NCBI GenBank assembly: GCA_030267565.1 | Contig: BRXU01000004.1 | Location: 6,197,001 to 6,261,000, forward strand | DNA from: Pleodorina starrii | Lineage: Eukaryota > Chlorophyta > Chlorophyceae > Chlamydomonadales > Volvocaceae | DNA length: 64,000 nt | Direction: 5' to 3' | Shown here: piece by piece, positions 1 to 13,000 of the stretch | Layout: each line of letters starts with the position of its first letter | Numbering within the stretch: the first letter of the stretch is position 1 | Notes under the pieces: generated by a model | Told to the model about the DNA's origin: nothing | The model's input: only the letters and a program-made list of their open reading frames with translations | Databases searched by the model: none | Program-made: the position numbers and the translations under genes

Positions 1-245
1 CAGGCCTGGCTCACATAGGAATGTCCCGCCAAATGCCTTCGACCCCCGTCACCACCTCTGCCAGCGCTGCGCTCCCTCTCCGCGGTTTCATGTTCCCCCA
101 CCTCCGCGAACCTCCGCTGCGGTATCGTTTTTGTCACCCTCAATAAACCATCCAGGTGACAGCTGGCCCGACCGCCTGCGTCTCCCTGTCCGCTCTGCCT
201 CCCTCCGCCCATCCCTCCTTCCCTCTCTCCCTCCCTCCCTTGCAG
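1..245 (+). other. Intron or 5' flank of gene A
   Basis: This stretch holds no convincing coding sequence. It ends in a long pyrimidine tract and a TTGCAG acceptor at 240-245 that opens the first visible Tudor-like exon of gene A. The true start of gene A therefore probably lies before the window, although an ATG-type start near 156 in the same frame cannot be excluded. Confidence 0.5.
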
Positions 246-3200
246 CTGGCTGGACCGAATGGTCGCAAGCCCCTCCGCGGCACCATCACACAGTACGACA
301 CGCAGCGCACCAAGTGCAGGTGGTTCCTCAAGTTCGACCACGCGACGGCGGCTGCGTACGGCACCGGCCCACGGGACCGCACCGGCGAGTGGGGCATGTT
401 GGAGGAGGGCCGCAGCGTCTGGGTGACCTACCGATACGGGCGCCCGGTGATGCAGCTGCACCCTGCCGCGGGCCAGGGTCCGCCGCCGATCAGCTGCGGC
501 GGCGCCAGCGCCAGCGGCGCCGCCGCCGCCGCCGCAAACGGCGCTCGCGACCCAGCGGCCTCGCCAGACGCCGCTGCCGTCGCCGGACCGGATGAGGCCG
601 CGGCAGTTCAGCCGCCGTCGTCCACAGTAGCTTCCCTGGAGCTGGCTTTAGTCATCGCGGAGCCGCCGCTGGACGAGTTTGCCGCCGCGGTGGCTGCAGC
701 AGGGCCCGGCGGCGACGGTGTCGGTGGCGGACCTTCGCAGCAGCAGGGCGGCAACGGCCGCGACGGCGGCAGCGGCGGCGGCTGCGATGTGGCAGGGCGA
801 GATGGTGACGGCGGCGGGGGCAGTCAACAGGGCGGCGGCAGGAAGCGGCTGCGGGCGGCGCCTCCGGTGGAAGGGCCAGCTGCGGAGGGTCCTGGCGGCA
901 ACGAGGGACAGGATGAGGCGGATGAGGCGGAGGGTAACGTGGAGCGGGAGCTGACTGCGAAGCGGGCTCGTTTGAAGGAGCCGCAACAGGAGGAGGCGGC
1001 GAAGGGGCAGGAGCAGAAGGAGGAGGAGAAGCAGGAGGGGGAGGAGGAGGAGGAGGAGGAGGAGGAGGAGGGCGGCTCACCGGCGGGTGACGATGGCGAG
1101 GCACTGGTCGGGACGCGAGCGATGGTGGGTCTTCAGAACGGCATCAGCCCAGGCTGTCTTCGCTGTCATTAGGCTGCCGCTGAGTGCTGGCTGCCGCGCG
1201 TGCGTCCGATCCAGCGCGTCGACGTCGGTGCGCTCCCCTCTCCGTGCCTCCCACTCGCATGGTTTGATTCACACTTTGTTCCTTAGCCCATGTGATCCGC
1301 ACGACCCGCACAACCCGCTGCCGTGTATCAGGTTTCGTGGGGCCGGGAGGGCACCTTCCGGGGCACCATCACCCGATTCAACCCGCGCAAGTCCCGACTC
1401 AAGTGGCTCATGACCTACGAGGACGGCGACGAGGAGTGGGGCGCCGTCACGGAGGACCGCAGCGGCTGGCGAGTGCACGGCGGGCTGCGGCCAGTGGCGT
1501 GGCTCGGCCAGCCGCCGCCGGCGGCGCCGGTCGGCGCGTGCGTGGCGGCGAAAGCCGCGACGACGGCGGCGGCGGGGGCGCGAGCGGCGGCGACGACGGC
1601 GGCGGCGGGGGCGCGAGCGGCGGCGACGGCGGCGGCGGCGGAAGCTGCGGCGGTGACGGCGGTGGAGAGCCCGGCTGGCGGTGGCGGCGGGTCTCAGCCG
1701 CAGGCGGAGTCGGCGATGTTGGAGCTCGTGGGAATGCATCTTGAGGTGAGAGCATGAGCGCGATGGTGCCGCGACCATTCATGGGAGCGATGATGATGAC
1801 GATGCCGTGATTACCCTGTGACGGCTGGCATATCTTACATTGCGCACTGGCGGTACGGCACTGCGCAACACAATTTGTGCACATTTGGGCGCGATGCCGC
1901 TCGCTCGGTAAGGTTACAGGTATGTTCGGTAAGTATTACTGGGTTCTGGGTCCGTTCGCTAACGCCGTCTCCGTCTCCGCTGCGGTATCATTTTTTACCC
2001 TCGCTCCTCCCCTCAGCCATCCGCGCTCAACCCTGAACCCCCAACCCCATGTCCCACCCCGCCGCAATTCCATTTCTTGCCGCAGATGGCGACGCTTCGC
2101 GGCGACAAGGGCCTGTCCGGCACTGTACGACAGTGCGACCCCAATCGTCCCAAGTACAAGTGCTTCCTGCAGTACGACGACAAGACCGCGGTCCGGCTGC
2201 CGGCTTCCGGCGAGTGGGGCTTCCTGTCCTCTGACCGCACCACCTGGCTCACCCACGGCTACAAGCGCCGAGTGGTGGCGATGACCCGTCGCGATGGTGA
2301 TAGCGACGCAGACGGCGGCGGCGACGGCGGTGGGACCTCCGGCTCCGGCGCCGCCCCCGGCGCTGGGGCGGCTGCAGTAGCTGCTGTTGCTGCCGGGACC
2401 AGGGCCGGCACCGTCGCCGGCGGCAGTGGATGCGCGCTCGTCGGTGGCAGCCAGGGCACCGCGTCGCCGTCGAGGGCCAGCGGCAGTGTCGACGTCCCAC
2501 GGGTCGGCTCGGGGCCTGGTGCTGGAGACGGCGGCGGCAGCGTGCCGCCGGCTGAGCGTGGCAGCGACGCGAAGGGTGGCGGCGGCGACGACGGCGGAGG
2601 CGGGGTCGGCGGCGACGGCGGCGGTGGGAGCGGCGGTGATGGCGGTGGGTCCTCTGCGGGGCCCCTCCCGGCGACTCGCTCCGGTGGGTCTGGCAGCGCG
2701 GGCACCAGCTACCGCTACATCGTACGGAGGAACAACTTTTGCCGGGCGCAGATCACGCTGCCGAGCGGCAGCCTCTTCAGGTGGGAGGCGCCGGAAGCCA
2801 TCGTGCCGCGCCGTTGTTTGTGTTGTGGCTGTGCTGTGGATGCCCCATATGTCACGTCGCGGCGCGGCGCGTCGCATCGTGTTGGGCCTTGTCGCCTTTA
2901 TTTCACTCCTCGTTATGCGATATCTGCAGTGGAGCTGAAGCGCCGCAAGTGCTGTGCGAGGTTTCTTCCCCCAGCCGCCCAAACAGCCGCGCAGAGGATC
3001 GGGCGAGTACCCAACCGTCTCTTGCAGGCCGGCATCGTTGCGACGCGCTCTCTTAACCTATTACTCTACTCCCTTAGTTACGGTTTGAAGGAACACAGTA
3101 CTCGTTCTCTTTCCTACCGTGGGGAACGCCCCGTAGTCAAGTGCTGCCCGTCGTTTCTTCCGTACCGCAGCCCGTACTACGACACCGCGGAGGCCGCCGC

Positions 3201-3381
3201 CGCCGCGGCCGACTACTACAACTACAAGCTCCGCGGTACGGCAGCGCACCTGAACCTGGGCCTTACGGCCGAGCAGCGTGCCGTACTCGACGCGCTCACC
3301 CTGGAGCAGCTCCAGGCCTACATCAAGGGCCGGGGGGACATCCACGACCTCCAAAAGGCGCTGCTGCAGTACGCGGGCTAG
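246..3381 (+). CDS. Gene A: Tudor/Agenet-like repeat protein with AP2-like domain (5' partial)
   Basis: Proposed exons are 246-1124, 1332-1745, 2086-2780 and 3171-3381 (TAG at 3379-3381), about 732 visible residues; all junctions are GT-AG and keep frame. Each of the first three exons opens with a Tudor/Agenet-like strand set (RGTITQYD, FRGTITRFNP, SGTVRQCDPNRP) followed by a W-L-x-Y-D-D/G core, GEWG and an HGYKR-type tail. The introns fall at one conserved point, just after an LVGxx motif. The last two exons form an AP2/ERF-like domain: YRYIVRRNNFCRAQI, then YYDTAEAAAAA and KLRG-AHLNL. Acidic and Ala/Gly linkers separate the modules. Inferred role: nuclear chromatin-reading and DNA-binding factor. 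It lacks the Gln-rich tail of its paralog gene B, because the shared last exon ends abruptly in a stop. Tudor rather than PWWP or MBT is a judgement by pattern. Confidence 0.7.
3154..3377 (+). repeat. 224-bp identical block, copy 1 (second AP2 exon of gene A)
   Basis: Every base matches 13550-13773, including the last 17 intron bases and all synonymous sites. Identity stops at once on both sides: the upstream intron differs, and downstream gene A meets TAG within four bases while gene B continues into a Gln-rich region. This suggests very recent gene conversion or segmental copying, or an assembly artefact. Confidence 0.95.
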
Positions 3382-6300
3382 GGGCCCTCACACCCCGATT
3401 CGCAGCTGCATGAATGTGGCAATGCCAATCAATACCAATCCAGGGCCACCCGACCGGCGTGAGAGCCGCGGAGCGGTGCGGTGAACCCTAGGGCATCCCC
3501 ATCGCCCGTGTCCGTGTGCCCTGTTGGGACGGGCCAGACCGCCCGCGCTATTCTGAGGGGAGATGGGGAGTATCCACGTGTAGGCCGGAGCCCGTAAACG
3601 GTAACGTATCAGAAGAATCCAGAAGAATACAGGGGGGGAGGGTATCCAGAGGCTCACAGTGTACATGTATCTTATCGCGGATGGCAAGAGCGCGCACGGT
3701 GGCTGGGCCCGGGGTGTGTGTGGCTGTGAGGTCGGGAGGCGCGCTGGTGGCACCAACCACTGGTACCGCCCCGGGAGGGGGGAGGGGGCTGGGCAGTGAT
3801 GTGCTGCGGGAGCTGTGGGCGGTTGTGGGTGTGAATGGGGTCTGCGGGAAGGCTGTGACCACTGCCGCAGCCGTCGAAACGGCTGCGGAGGGCCAGCGGG
3901 GTTTGGGGCCGGCGCTGGTCTGCGAGGCTTCTGGGTGAGGATGGATGAGGGCCCTAGCCTGTGGCCTGTTGTGGCGGCGTGGAGATGGACGGCCGACGGG
4001 GGGCGGACGAGGACTGGAGGACGTGGGCAGGGGCTCGCACGTTGCGTGCGCGCGCGCGGTGTAGTGAACAGTGCCGTTGGGACTTGGGAGGGGGGCACTC
4101 GAACGACTCAGCGGAAGGCACGGCGTGGCTTGAAGCTTGTGGGTTTGGTGTGCACGCGCGCGCGTGGCGGGTTCCGTGGGTACGGACTGGCCGGAAACGA
4201 ATGAATCTACCCACTCCTTTTATGTTGTGTTGGTCGATCGTGCGCACGATCGACAACGGATGGATCTTCTGCGGGCCCAGTGCTGCACTTTAAACGTAGA
4301 GCCTGGGTGCGTGTGCAGAAAGGTCCCCGTTTTAGTGTGGGAATCGTGTGTAAGGTACGAGGGCTGCAAACCCAGACGCCCGCGACACCATGCGATATCT
4401 ACTCCCTTGGGGTATTTGCACGGGTAACAGGCAGGCTGTCCTCGACTCGCAGCATAATTGTTTTATGTCAAATGCATACGAAGGGGCACGGCGACGCCGA
4501 TGTACGGCCCTTCATGGTGGGTAGAAGCAGAGCGCTTGGAGGACAGTGTCGCACGCGTGGAAACAGTGACTGGATTGCGCGATGCGGTTCCGATGTCCGC
4601 GCTTTCTGCGTCGCCGTCAAAGGCGAGGGAACTTGTAGCGTCGGGGTGGCTCAACAGTCCCCAGGGGGAGAGGGGACAAGCGAGGGGGGATGTGTCTCGT
4701 CAGGCTGGACAGAAACCATGACGAAGCCTCATGGACGGGAATCGGGTGCTTCTCATTATGGACCACTGTCCGCCGATACCTGACGCCGGCACCAGGGACT
4801 GAACTGTGTGCTCATCCGGGGTGGCCACGGGGTAATGCGCTCGCGCTGGAGCATCATGCAAGAGCATCGCGCAGGCGAACATCGTAAAGGCTACAGAGCA
4901 TCCAACCCAACGACGTTTAGGGAGGTGACGCAAACCCAGGTTCACCCTCCCGTCAAGGATAAACTCCAATCTGGGGCCTAGTGGGAAACACATCTTCGGG
5001 GCTGCTAAATTCTGTACAGCACAATGAGAAATGCAGAGGCCGAGCAGCCCAAAGGGAAAGCGGCGACGAGTGCGAAGTTCTTCATCAGAGCGAGACCCGT
5101 GGACAACCGTTGCTTGCCACAAGAAGCCGGTCCAAGACCAGAACGCGTGACACCCGGTGGTCACTTTGCTGTCAGACGCTAGCACCTGTTCATTGTTGTT
5201 GGCAGCAATTGTGTGGCCCTCAAAAATAGGTCTGCGCCGGGGCGACGGGTTCTGCAGGTATGGTCAGGTAAACAATAAGTATACGCTGTGGAGCATAGTA
5301 CAATTAATTGTCCCAGGATAAGACCCTCTTGGGCGGCGCTCCATTGCCAAACCCAAGCACGCCCCATCCCGCAATCGTCCCCGCGCGACGCACTCGCACA
5401 TGAACTTCGGCCTCGCAGCAATAGATTGTTCTCCTCCATACTAATAGCTGAGTTTTAGGCCCCTCGCTTGAGTTTATGTTTCGCAACCGGGCAATGCTCG
5501 CAGAACACCACCGACTAACTCTGATCACATCCCAAGCCGGGCGCTCTCTCTTCTCACAATAAATAGAGCGGTTTATATTTCTGGGCTGGCCACGCGCGCG
5601 GCGGAGCTCGGCGATCTCGGCGACCACCCGTTGGGACCCCGAGCGGGTCTTGCAGGTATGCCTTCCCCCGCAGCGCTCCGGGGCCCCGCGGCCGCAGGGG
5701 TTGCAAGCTGTAACAACCTGAGGACCCATGGAGGCGGTATCTGGGCCACGCATGGGGCCGCAGCCGCCTGCAACATATCGGTGTGGTCGGTGCGGGGAAG
5801 GCCGCAGTTTAGGTGGTGGCGAGGAGCAGCAGCAGAAACCCTGGCCGGGAACGAATACAACATAGCATTGAAGCTTGTTTCCTGCCTTCTCCTCCACGGG
5901 GCGCTGCGCCCGGATAACCCGCCCGGCCAGCGACATAGTGCCACGTCGCCTCGCGGTTGCCTCGAGCACTTCCCCCGCACCCCGATCCGGCGGATTTGCG
6001 CTCTGCAACGCAATAGCCAGAAAACGCTGTGGCGAGAGCGGGTGTTTGCTGGGGGAGGGACGTCTCCGGTGTCGGAGGGTCCGAAGCGGGAAGGCCTGCA
6101 GCCCCGGCCCGCTCCCCTGCAGCCCGTCCATCACGCGCCCCTTCCCTCCACCGTTTCTCTCCGCCCATCGACAGGCCTCGCGGCGCGATGCGGCTGTGAG
6201 GGGAGCGCTTCGGGCGGCCTAGCGCGTCGGCAGACGAACTAAGCACCACACCCCAGCGCAGCGAGAGCGCGACCGGGACAGGAGCAGGCGCCGAGCGGAG

Positions 6301-7029
6301 CAGGGCCCTGGTGCCAAGCGGCGGGCACTCCCTGCGAACCTTCCACAAGGTAAGGGCCTCCTCTCACGGGGGGAACGGGCTCGTTAGGGCTCAAAAGCTC
6401 CTCAGCGTATTGCCATTGCGGCCGGCGTTGTTGTTGTGCTTGTTGTTGCTGTCATCCGGGCGCGCTTGGAAGCTCTCAGGAGGGTGTTTCCGCCGTGCAA
6501 CGGCGCAAGCGCGGCACGGCCGGGCTACCGGAAGCGTTGGGTGTGGGTTGGCTTTGCAGGGAGTGCGGAGTGCGGCTCTCCGCGCGGGGGCTGCTTGCGG
6601 ATGGCTTTTGGCGCCGTGGCCGTCAGGCGCCTGCTTGTCCGCGGAGCAGCAGAGCTGCGGGGACACCGGCCCGCCTGTTTGGCCAGGACGTGCCACAGGG
6701 CAAGAGGCGCTGCAGCTCCTCTTTCAAGACGCTGTCCTCCGTGGCCCTGCTTGTCAGGCCCACGGAGCAGCTGGCAGCTGCTGTTTCGCGCGCCCAGCCC
6801 GGGTGCCTGGCGCCGCGCTGTGTCTGTGTCTTCGCGACCGCTGTTCGTGCCCATCGCGCGCGCTCACGTCCGCGCCCGCATCCTGCCCCTCGCCACACAT
6901 ACATCCGCCCCCTCGCGGCTCATCCGCCCGTCCGCGACCCGTTCCCCGCGCCATTCCCCTTCTGGCCGCAGCAGCAGCGGCGGCCCCTGTCTCGTGTGGG
7001 GGCTGTGCGGCCAGCTCTCGGGCGCTGTC
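3382..7029. other. Intergenic region between gene A and gene B, with gene B leader
   Basis: No convincing gene was found; the open frames here are short and match no motif I know. A TGTAA polyadenylation-type motif at 4349-4353 could end the gene A transcript. A perfect 22-bp palindrome lies at 4233-4254. An AT-rich patch near 5557-5580 is the only TATA-like island upstream of gene B. A strong donor-like CACAAG/GTAAGG near 6346-6356 may open a 5' UTR intron of gene B. All of this is inference. Confidence 0.35.
4233..4254. repeat. Perfect 22-bp palindrome
   Basis: The half-site GTCGATCGTGC is followed directly by its exact reverse complement. It lies in the gene A-gene B spacer, about 850 bp after the gene A stop codon. 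It could bind a dimeric protein or be chance; nothing nearby decides this. Confidence 0.9.
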
Positions 7030-10000
7030 ATGGAGGCCAACCGGCCCGAGAGCCCTCAAGATGCGGAAGCGGGCACACGCGCAGCCGCGTTCGGGCCGCA
7101 CCGCGACGCGGTCACGGACAAGACCACATGCGGCGCGGCGCTAGCGGCCGCCGGCGAGCCGACGACGACGCCCCTTGGCTGCATTGGCGGCGAGGACCGC
7201 TCCCTCGCCCCGTGCCTGGCGCCGCCGAGTGAGCTTCACGAGCTGACCGTGCTGCCGCCGGCGACGGCGGCGGGCGGGCTGGCGCCCGCCGGCGCCGCCG
7301 CCTCCCAACGCGCCTGGCAGGCGATGGTCGGCTTCGAAGGCACTGAAGAAGAGCACGGCGGCGCGGCGCCGCTGTCCGGCGGCGACGACAGCGGCGCGGG
7401 CGCGGCCGGGTTCGGGCCTGTCGGCGGTGGCGGCGGCGCCGCCGCCGCCGCTGCCTCGCCGCAAGCCTCGCCGGCGGTGGCCCATGGGTCGGAGTGTCAG
7501 CAGGTGGCGTCTCCCATGAGCCTGGATGGAGCGGAGCCGGCGGCGGAAATGGCGGCGGCGGCGCCGCCAGCTGTTCTGTCGGTCAGCCCGAGCGAGGCGG
7601 CAGCGGCGGCGCAGGGGCCGGCGAAGGCGTCGACAGGGTCGGGCAAGAAGAAGGGCAAGGGGAAGGGCAAAGGGAAGAAGAAGGGCCTCGATATGGACAT
7701 CGATTTGCCGGATCTGGATTCGGAGCCGGATCTGGATTCAGAACCGGATCTGTCAGAGCACGAGCCTGAGGCAGATGACGATGGCGGCGATGAGGAGGAT
7801 GAAGAGGACGAGGAGGGCCCCCGGGAGTCCGTGGCGCCCGCCGTCGCGCCAGGCGCAGCGCCCGCGGCGACGCCGCCGCTGCCTGCGGGGCTGCTCGCCC
7901 GCTCGCTATCCCTGACCGAGGGCGCGGCGAGTGGCGGCGGCGCTGCCGCCGCCGGCGGCAGCAGCCATCCGATCGGCGGCGGCGGCGCGGGCGCCGGTGT
8001 TGGTTCGGGACTTGTCAGCAGCCGCAACGGCAGCACCATGTACGGCAATGGCAGCGAAGCCGGCGGTGGCTCTGACGACGCCGCCGCTGCCGGTGACGGC
8101 GGCGGCAGCACCAGCAGCAGCGACGACGACGGCGGCGGAGGCGGCGAAGGCGTCGAGGGCCAGCGGCGGCTGATCCCACTGCCGCGGCGGCGCAGGCGCA
8201 AGAGCGGCGGCGCCGCAGGCGCCGCAGGCGCCGGCGCTGCGGCGGCAGCCGCAGGCGCCCCCGCCGGAGGCGGCGTCGACGGCGGAGCCGCCGGCGCCAC
8301 GGAGCGGAGCCTCGCTGAGCTTGACGCTCCTGGCAACTGGACCGACGGCGAGGACTACGTCTACAAGGATGTGGATCCCAACGATTTGGACATCGGAATC
8401 GAGTTTCCTCAGATGGAGTTGAAGCCGGAGGATTTGGAGCTGCCGCCGGACGAGTTTGCGGGCGAGCTGGAGGGCGGCGAGGGCGAGATGGTGATTGGGG
8501 AGGATGGCATGCCGGTGCGCCGAGTGCGACTGAGCGCTGCTGCGCTGGCGGAGGGCGAGGCTTTCATCGGGCTGGAGGGGCTGGTGAGTGCGTGGGTGCG
8601 GCAAGGACCCGCGGGTCGGTGTCATTCGGGCGGGTCGGCAGCATCTCTGCTGATGCGGTTTGCTGGGTGGCACGGGAGGCACCGAGATGCTGGGGAGGAC
8701 CGCGTCAGACCGCGGACCCATTGGCCCTCGTTTTTTTCCCTTCCGTGAGATGTCGCACAACGCAGGGGGCGCGAATCGAACGCGCGCCCGTTGTTACCCC
8801 CTTCCCTTTCCCTAGAGAGAGCGCGGCCTAGAGAGAGCGCAACCGAACGGACCGTCCGTTGCCCTGTGCTCTGCCCGGCCACCTCCCCTCCACCATGACC
8901 AGCTGCGGGATCGTTTTGTTTGTTCCCCTCGCCGCTCCCCTCCCCGCAACCCAACCCTTGTATGGTGACACGGTCCGCACAACCCGCCGCCGTGTATCAG
9001 GTGTCGTGGGGCCGCGACGGCACCTTCCGGGGCACCATCACGCGCTTCGACCCCAACCGCACCCGCCTGATGTGGCTCATGACCTACGAGGACGGCGACG
9101 AGGAGTGGGGCGCCGTCACGGAGGACCGCAGCGGCTGGCGAGTGCACGGGGGGCTGCGGCCCGTGTCGTGGCTCAGCCAGCCGCCGGCGCCGACCGACCC
9201 GCTGAACATCGCGGCGGCGGCGGCGGACGCCATTCCGTCGCCCGTGCCGCCGCCGGCGCAGCGGCAGGCCGCGGCGGTGGCGGTGGCGGCGGCGCCGGCC
9301 TACATCCCCAATCTGATGGGCGCCGAAATAGAGGTGCGATTGCGCTTCACACTCATTAATGCGTCTGGGGCCGGTGCCGCTTGGATGCATTCATAGAGCG
9401 GACCGGAACGGGGCCGTCTGGGTACCTTTCACCCACGGCCGCGGCCGCCGCCTGCGCCGCTGCGTCTGGTGCCTGACACGGTGGAACCGAACCTCGGAGC
9501 CCAAACCCTGAAGATCCCATCCCCTCATCTCACCCCGCAACCCCGCCCCCGCAACCCCGCCGCGCAGGTGGCGGTGGGTCGTGACGGTCAGACCCGCTAC
9601 GGCTCCGTCAGTGACTTTGACCCCAACCGCCCGCGCTATAAGTGGTTCCTGCGGTACATCGGCTACGCCGAGCCCGCGTACGGCGGTACGGGAGAGTGGG
9701 GCTGTTTGGACGAGGAGAAGACCACCTGGCACACGCACGGCTACAAGCGACCAGTGCTGTCGGTCACCGGCGGAGTCGGCGGGGTGCTGCCCGTGGCGCC
9801 GCCAAAGCCCGCCGCCGCCGCGGCGGCGGCGGCGGCCGCCGCCGCCGCCACCGCCTTCACGCCTCGCAAGGGTCCCTTTGGCCGCACCGGCCTGGGCCTG
9901 TTGTACCTTCTGTCAGCTTCTGAGCCGGCACCCGATGGAAAGTTTCGGCTGCCGGTGATGGCGCTGGGGACGGTTCGCGGCGCGTACGGCTCCGCTGCTG

Positions 10001-13000
10001 GCGCGGCGGCGGCGGGCGGCGGCGGTGGTGGCGGAAGCGGCGGCGGCGGCGGGAAGGCGGCGGCGGGGTACGGATACACGCCCGTGAAGCCGGAGCGCGT
10101 GAGCAGCCAGGCGATGGCGGGCGTGCCGGACGAGTACGGCGCGACGTTGGTGGGCGCCAAGATTACGGTGGGTCGGTCTGAAGGGGGCCCCGATCCGTGG
10201 GTCGGTTGGGGTTCGTGTCGGGCGGCGGGCGGCTTTCCGGCGGGAGCTCTTCGATGAGGCGGCCGGAGGTCGACAACCGAGGCCTTGCTCTTGTTCTTGA
10301 GGTGGTTTGCCCTTCGCAACCAATGGTGGCACATACATACACACTAGCGGCTTCTAGGGTTTCCGCCGACGGCTTACTGCTCGTGACACCAAACGCCTGC
10401 CACACCTCACCTCACCTCACCTCACCTCACCTCACCTCACCTCACCTCACCTCACCTCACCTCACCTCACCTCACCTCACCTCACCTCACCTCACCTCAA
10501 CCCCCCTGTTGCCCTCTCTTCAGATCACGGTGGGACGCGGCCAGGGCCACAAGCGCAGCGGCACCATCACGGAGTACGACGCCAACCGCCCCAAGTACCG
10601 CTGGCGCCTCACCTTCGACACCGTCGGCGAGCCCGCGCACGGAGGCGCCGCCGAGTGGGGCATGTTGAGCGAAGACCAGTCCCTGTGGCTCGCCCACGGA
10701 TACAAGCGCAACATCACGGCGCTCTCCGGGGTTCCGGAGCGGAAGCCGAAACCGGCGGAGCCGCCGCCGCCGCCGCCGCCGCCGGCGGTGACACCGCTGC
10801 CGTGGCCGGCGCTGTCGCCGGCGGCGGTGGCGGCGGCGACGGCGGCGCCGCCGGCCGGTGACGATGCGATGGACGTTGACGGCGGCGGCGGCACCGTCAT
10901 CGCCACAGCGGCGTCGCCGGATGGTACGGAAGGTACGGAGCTGCGGCAGCGCTCGCCGACGGAGGGGCCGGAGGGCTCGCCGGCGGAGGGCGCGGCGAAG
11001 GCCGAGGGCGGCGGCGGCGGCGCCGCCGCCGGCGCCGACGGGATCGACTCGGCCATGGACGCGGCGCTGGCGGCCGCCGCCGAGGCGGCGGTGGCGATCA
11101 TGTACGACGGCAATCTGGAGGTGGCGGCCAAGTTGGGGATCGATACGTCGGATCTGGATCTGGGCGTGTGTGAGGTGGAGGAGCTGGGGACCAATCTCGT
11201 CGGCGCGCGGCTGCTGGTGGGTGGTCGTGGGTAGTCGTGGGTACCGGGGGAGGGGGGATATCCTGGATGGATGTACCGGGGAGCTGGGGCGCAGGGGTGC
11301 TGGGGCCGGGCAGGATCCTTTGCTGGGCCCTTTACTGTCCACAAAAGCACAATGGCACAAAGGCGATGTTTGTGTGCTCCGGGTTAGCGGAGGATCCGCG
11401 CCGCTCGACTGCTGGCACCCCTGCCTGTGCACTTTACGCGATCGCGATGGCGGTGGCGATGGCGGTGGCGGTGGCGGCCATTTTTTGCCACGGTATGTCG
11501 CAGGTGTCAGTGGGCCGCGGCGGCCAGCGTCGTAGCGGCACAATCACCGACTACGAGCCCAATCGCCCCCGCTACAAGTGGCGGCTGGTGTACGACGCGG
11601 AGGTCCTCCCCGTCGGCGTCACGCCCGCCGCCGCCGAAGGCGCCGCCACCCCAGCCGCCGCCACCCCTGCACCCGCCGACGCGTCGGCGGCGGCGGCGAC
11701 CGACGCGGCAACTGCTGGCGGCTCGGACGGCGCGGCAGCGGCGGCGGCGACGGGCACGGCGGACGCCACGACCGCGGATGCAAGCGCGGCGGCGCCAGCG
11801 GCGGCGGCGGGCAGCGCCGCCCCGGCAGCGCCCGTGGAGGCAGGGGCCGGCGCCGGCACCAGCGGTGCCGCTGCGTCTGCCGCCGCGGACGCAACGGCCG
11901 CCCTCATCGCCGCCGGACAAGGCGCGGTTGTGGAGGGTGAGTGGGGCACGCTGAGCGACGACCGTACGGCATGGCTGTGCCACGGCTACAGGCGGGCGAT
12001 TCTGGCGTCGGAGGGCGTGCCGGCGCTTCCGCCGTCGTACATTACCGCCGCCGCCGCGGCGGCGGCGGCGATGGTGGCGCTGTCGCCGGCGCGGAAGCGC
12101 CGCCCCGGATTCATCGACGAGCAATCGGTCGCCGCGGCGCTCTTGACGCTCGGCAAACGGGCGAGGCGGGAGGCGAAGGCGGCGGCCGCGGCGGCGCGGG
12201 AGGCGCGGCAGACGGACATCGCCGCCGCCGGCGGCCACGTCATCCTGGTTCACCAGCCCTCGGCGCCGGGTGTGGACGCCAACGGCGGCGACGGCAGTAC
12301 GGCAGGCGGCGACGCCGCGGCCGCCAACGGTGGCGGCGGTGACGCTGGCGCGGCGGCCGAGGACGATCCGAATCGCGCGAAGCGCGTCAAGCTTGAGCCG
12401 GGGGTCGCGGGCGAGGTCGGCGTGATGTATGTACGGCACTCATCCGCGGGGCTCGGCCAACCGTACGGCATTGCTGGAGAGGGCGCCGGTGCTGGCGGGG
12501 ACGGTGGCGGCGGCGACGACGACGCCAACGTCGGGCCGGTGTCGCCTGTCGCCAACCCCGAGGGCGTCGTGGGCTTGGAGGTTGAGGTGGATCGGGGGGA
12601 TGGTCGGCATCGCGGCCGGGTGCTGTCGTACGACGCCAAGAAGCCGCGCCTCCGCTGGCTGGTTCGATACCACGACGGCAACCAGGAGTGGGGTACCTTT
12701 GCTGACGACCTCTCGACGCTGCGCGTGTACGGCTTTGTACGGCAGATTACGTGGACCTCACGGCCGCCCGCCGTACTGCCCAAGGGCGGCAAGGGCGGCG
12801 GCAGCCGCAACCGGTCATCGTCAGCGGCAGCAATGGGAGCGGCGGCGGCGCGCGCGTCGCCGGCGGCGCCCGGCCTCGCCGGTGCGGGCGCCTCCGCCGG
12901 CGGCGGCGGCGGCGTGCAGTCGCCGTCGGGGGGCGGCGCGCCTCCGCCTGTTCGTACCTCGGCGCGGCGCATCTCCGAAAACGGCGACAGCGACTGGGTC

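Noticed and set aside
652..1104. Pro-rich - frame opposite the first exon of gene A
   Set aside because: It is an antisense shadow of Gly/Glu-rich coding sequence; the + frame carries the Tudor-like motifs and splice sites.
10403..10498. CRISPR-like array
   Set aside because: It is a contiguous 5-bp microsatellite without spacers; no other regularly spaced repeats were found in the window.
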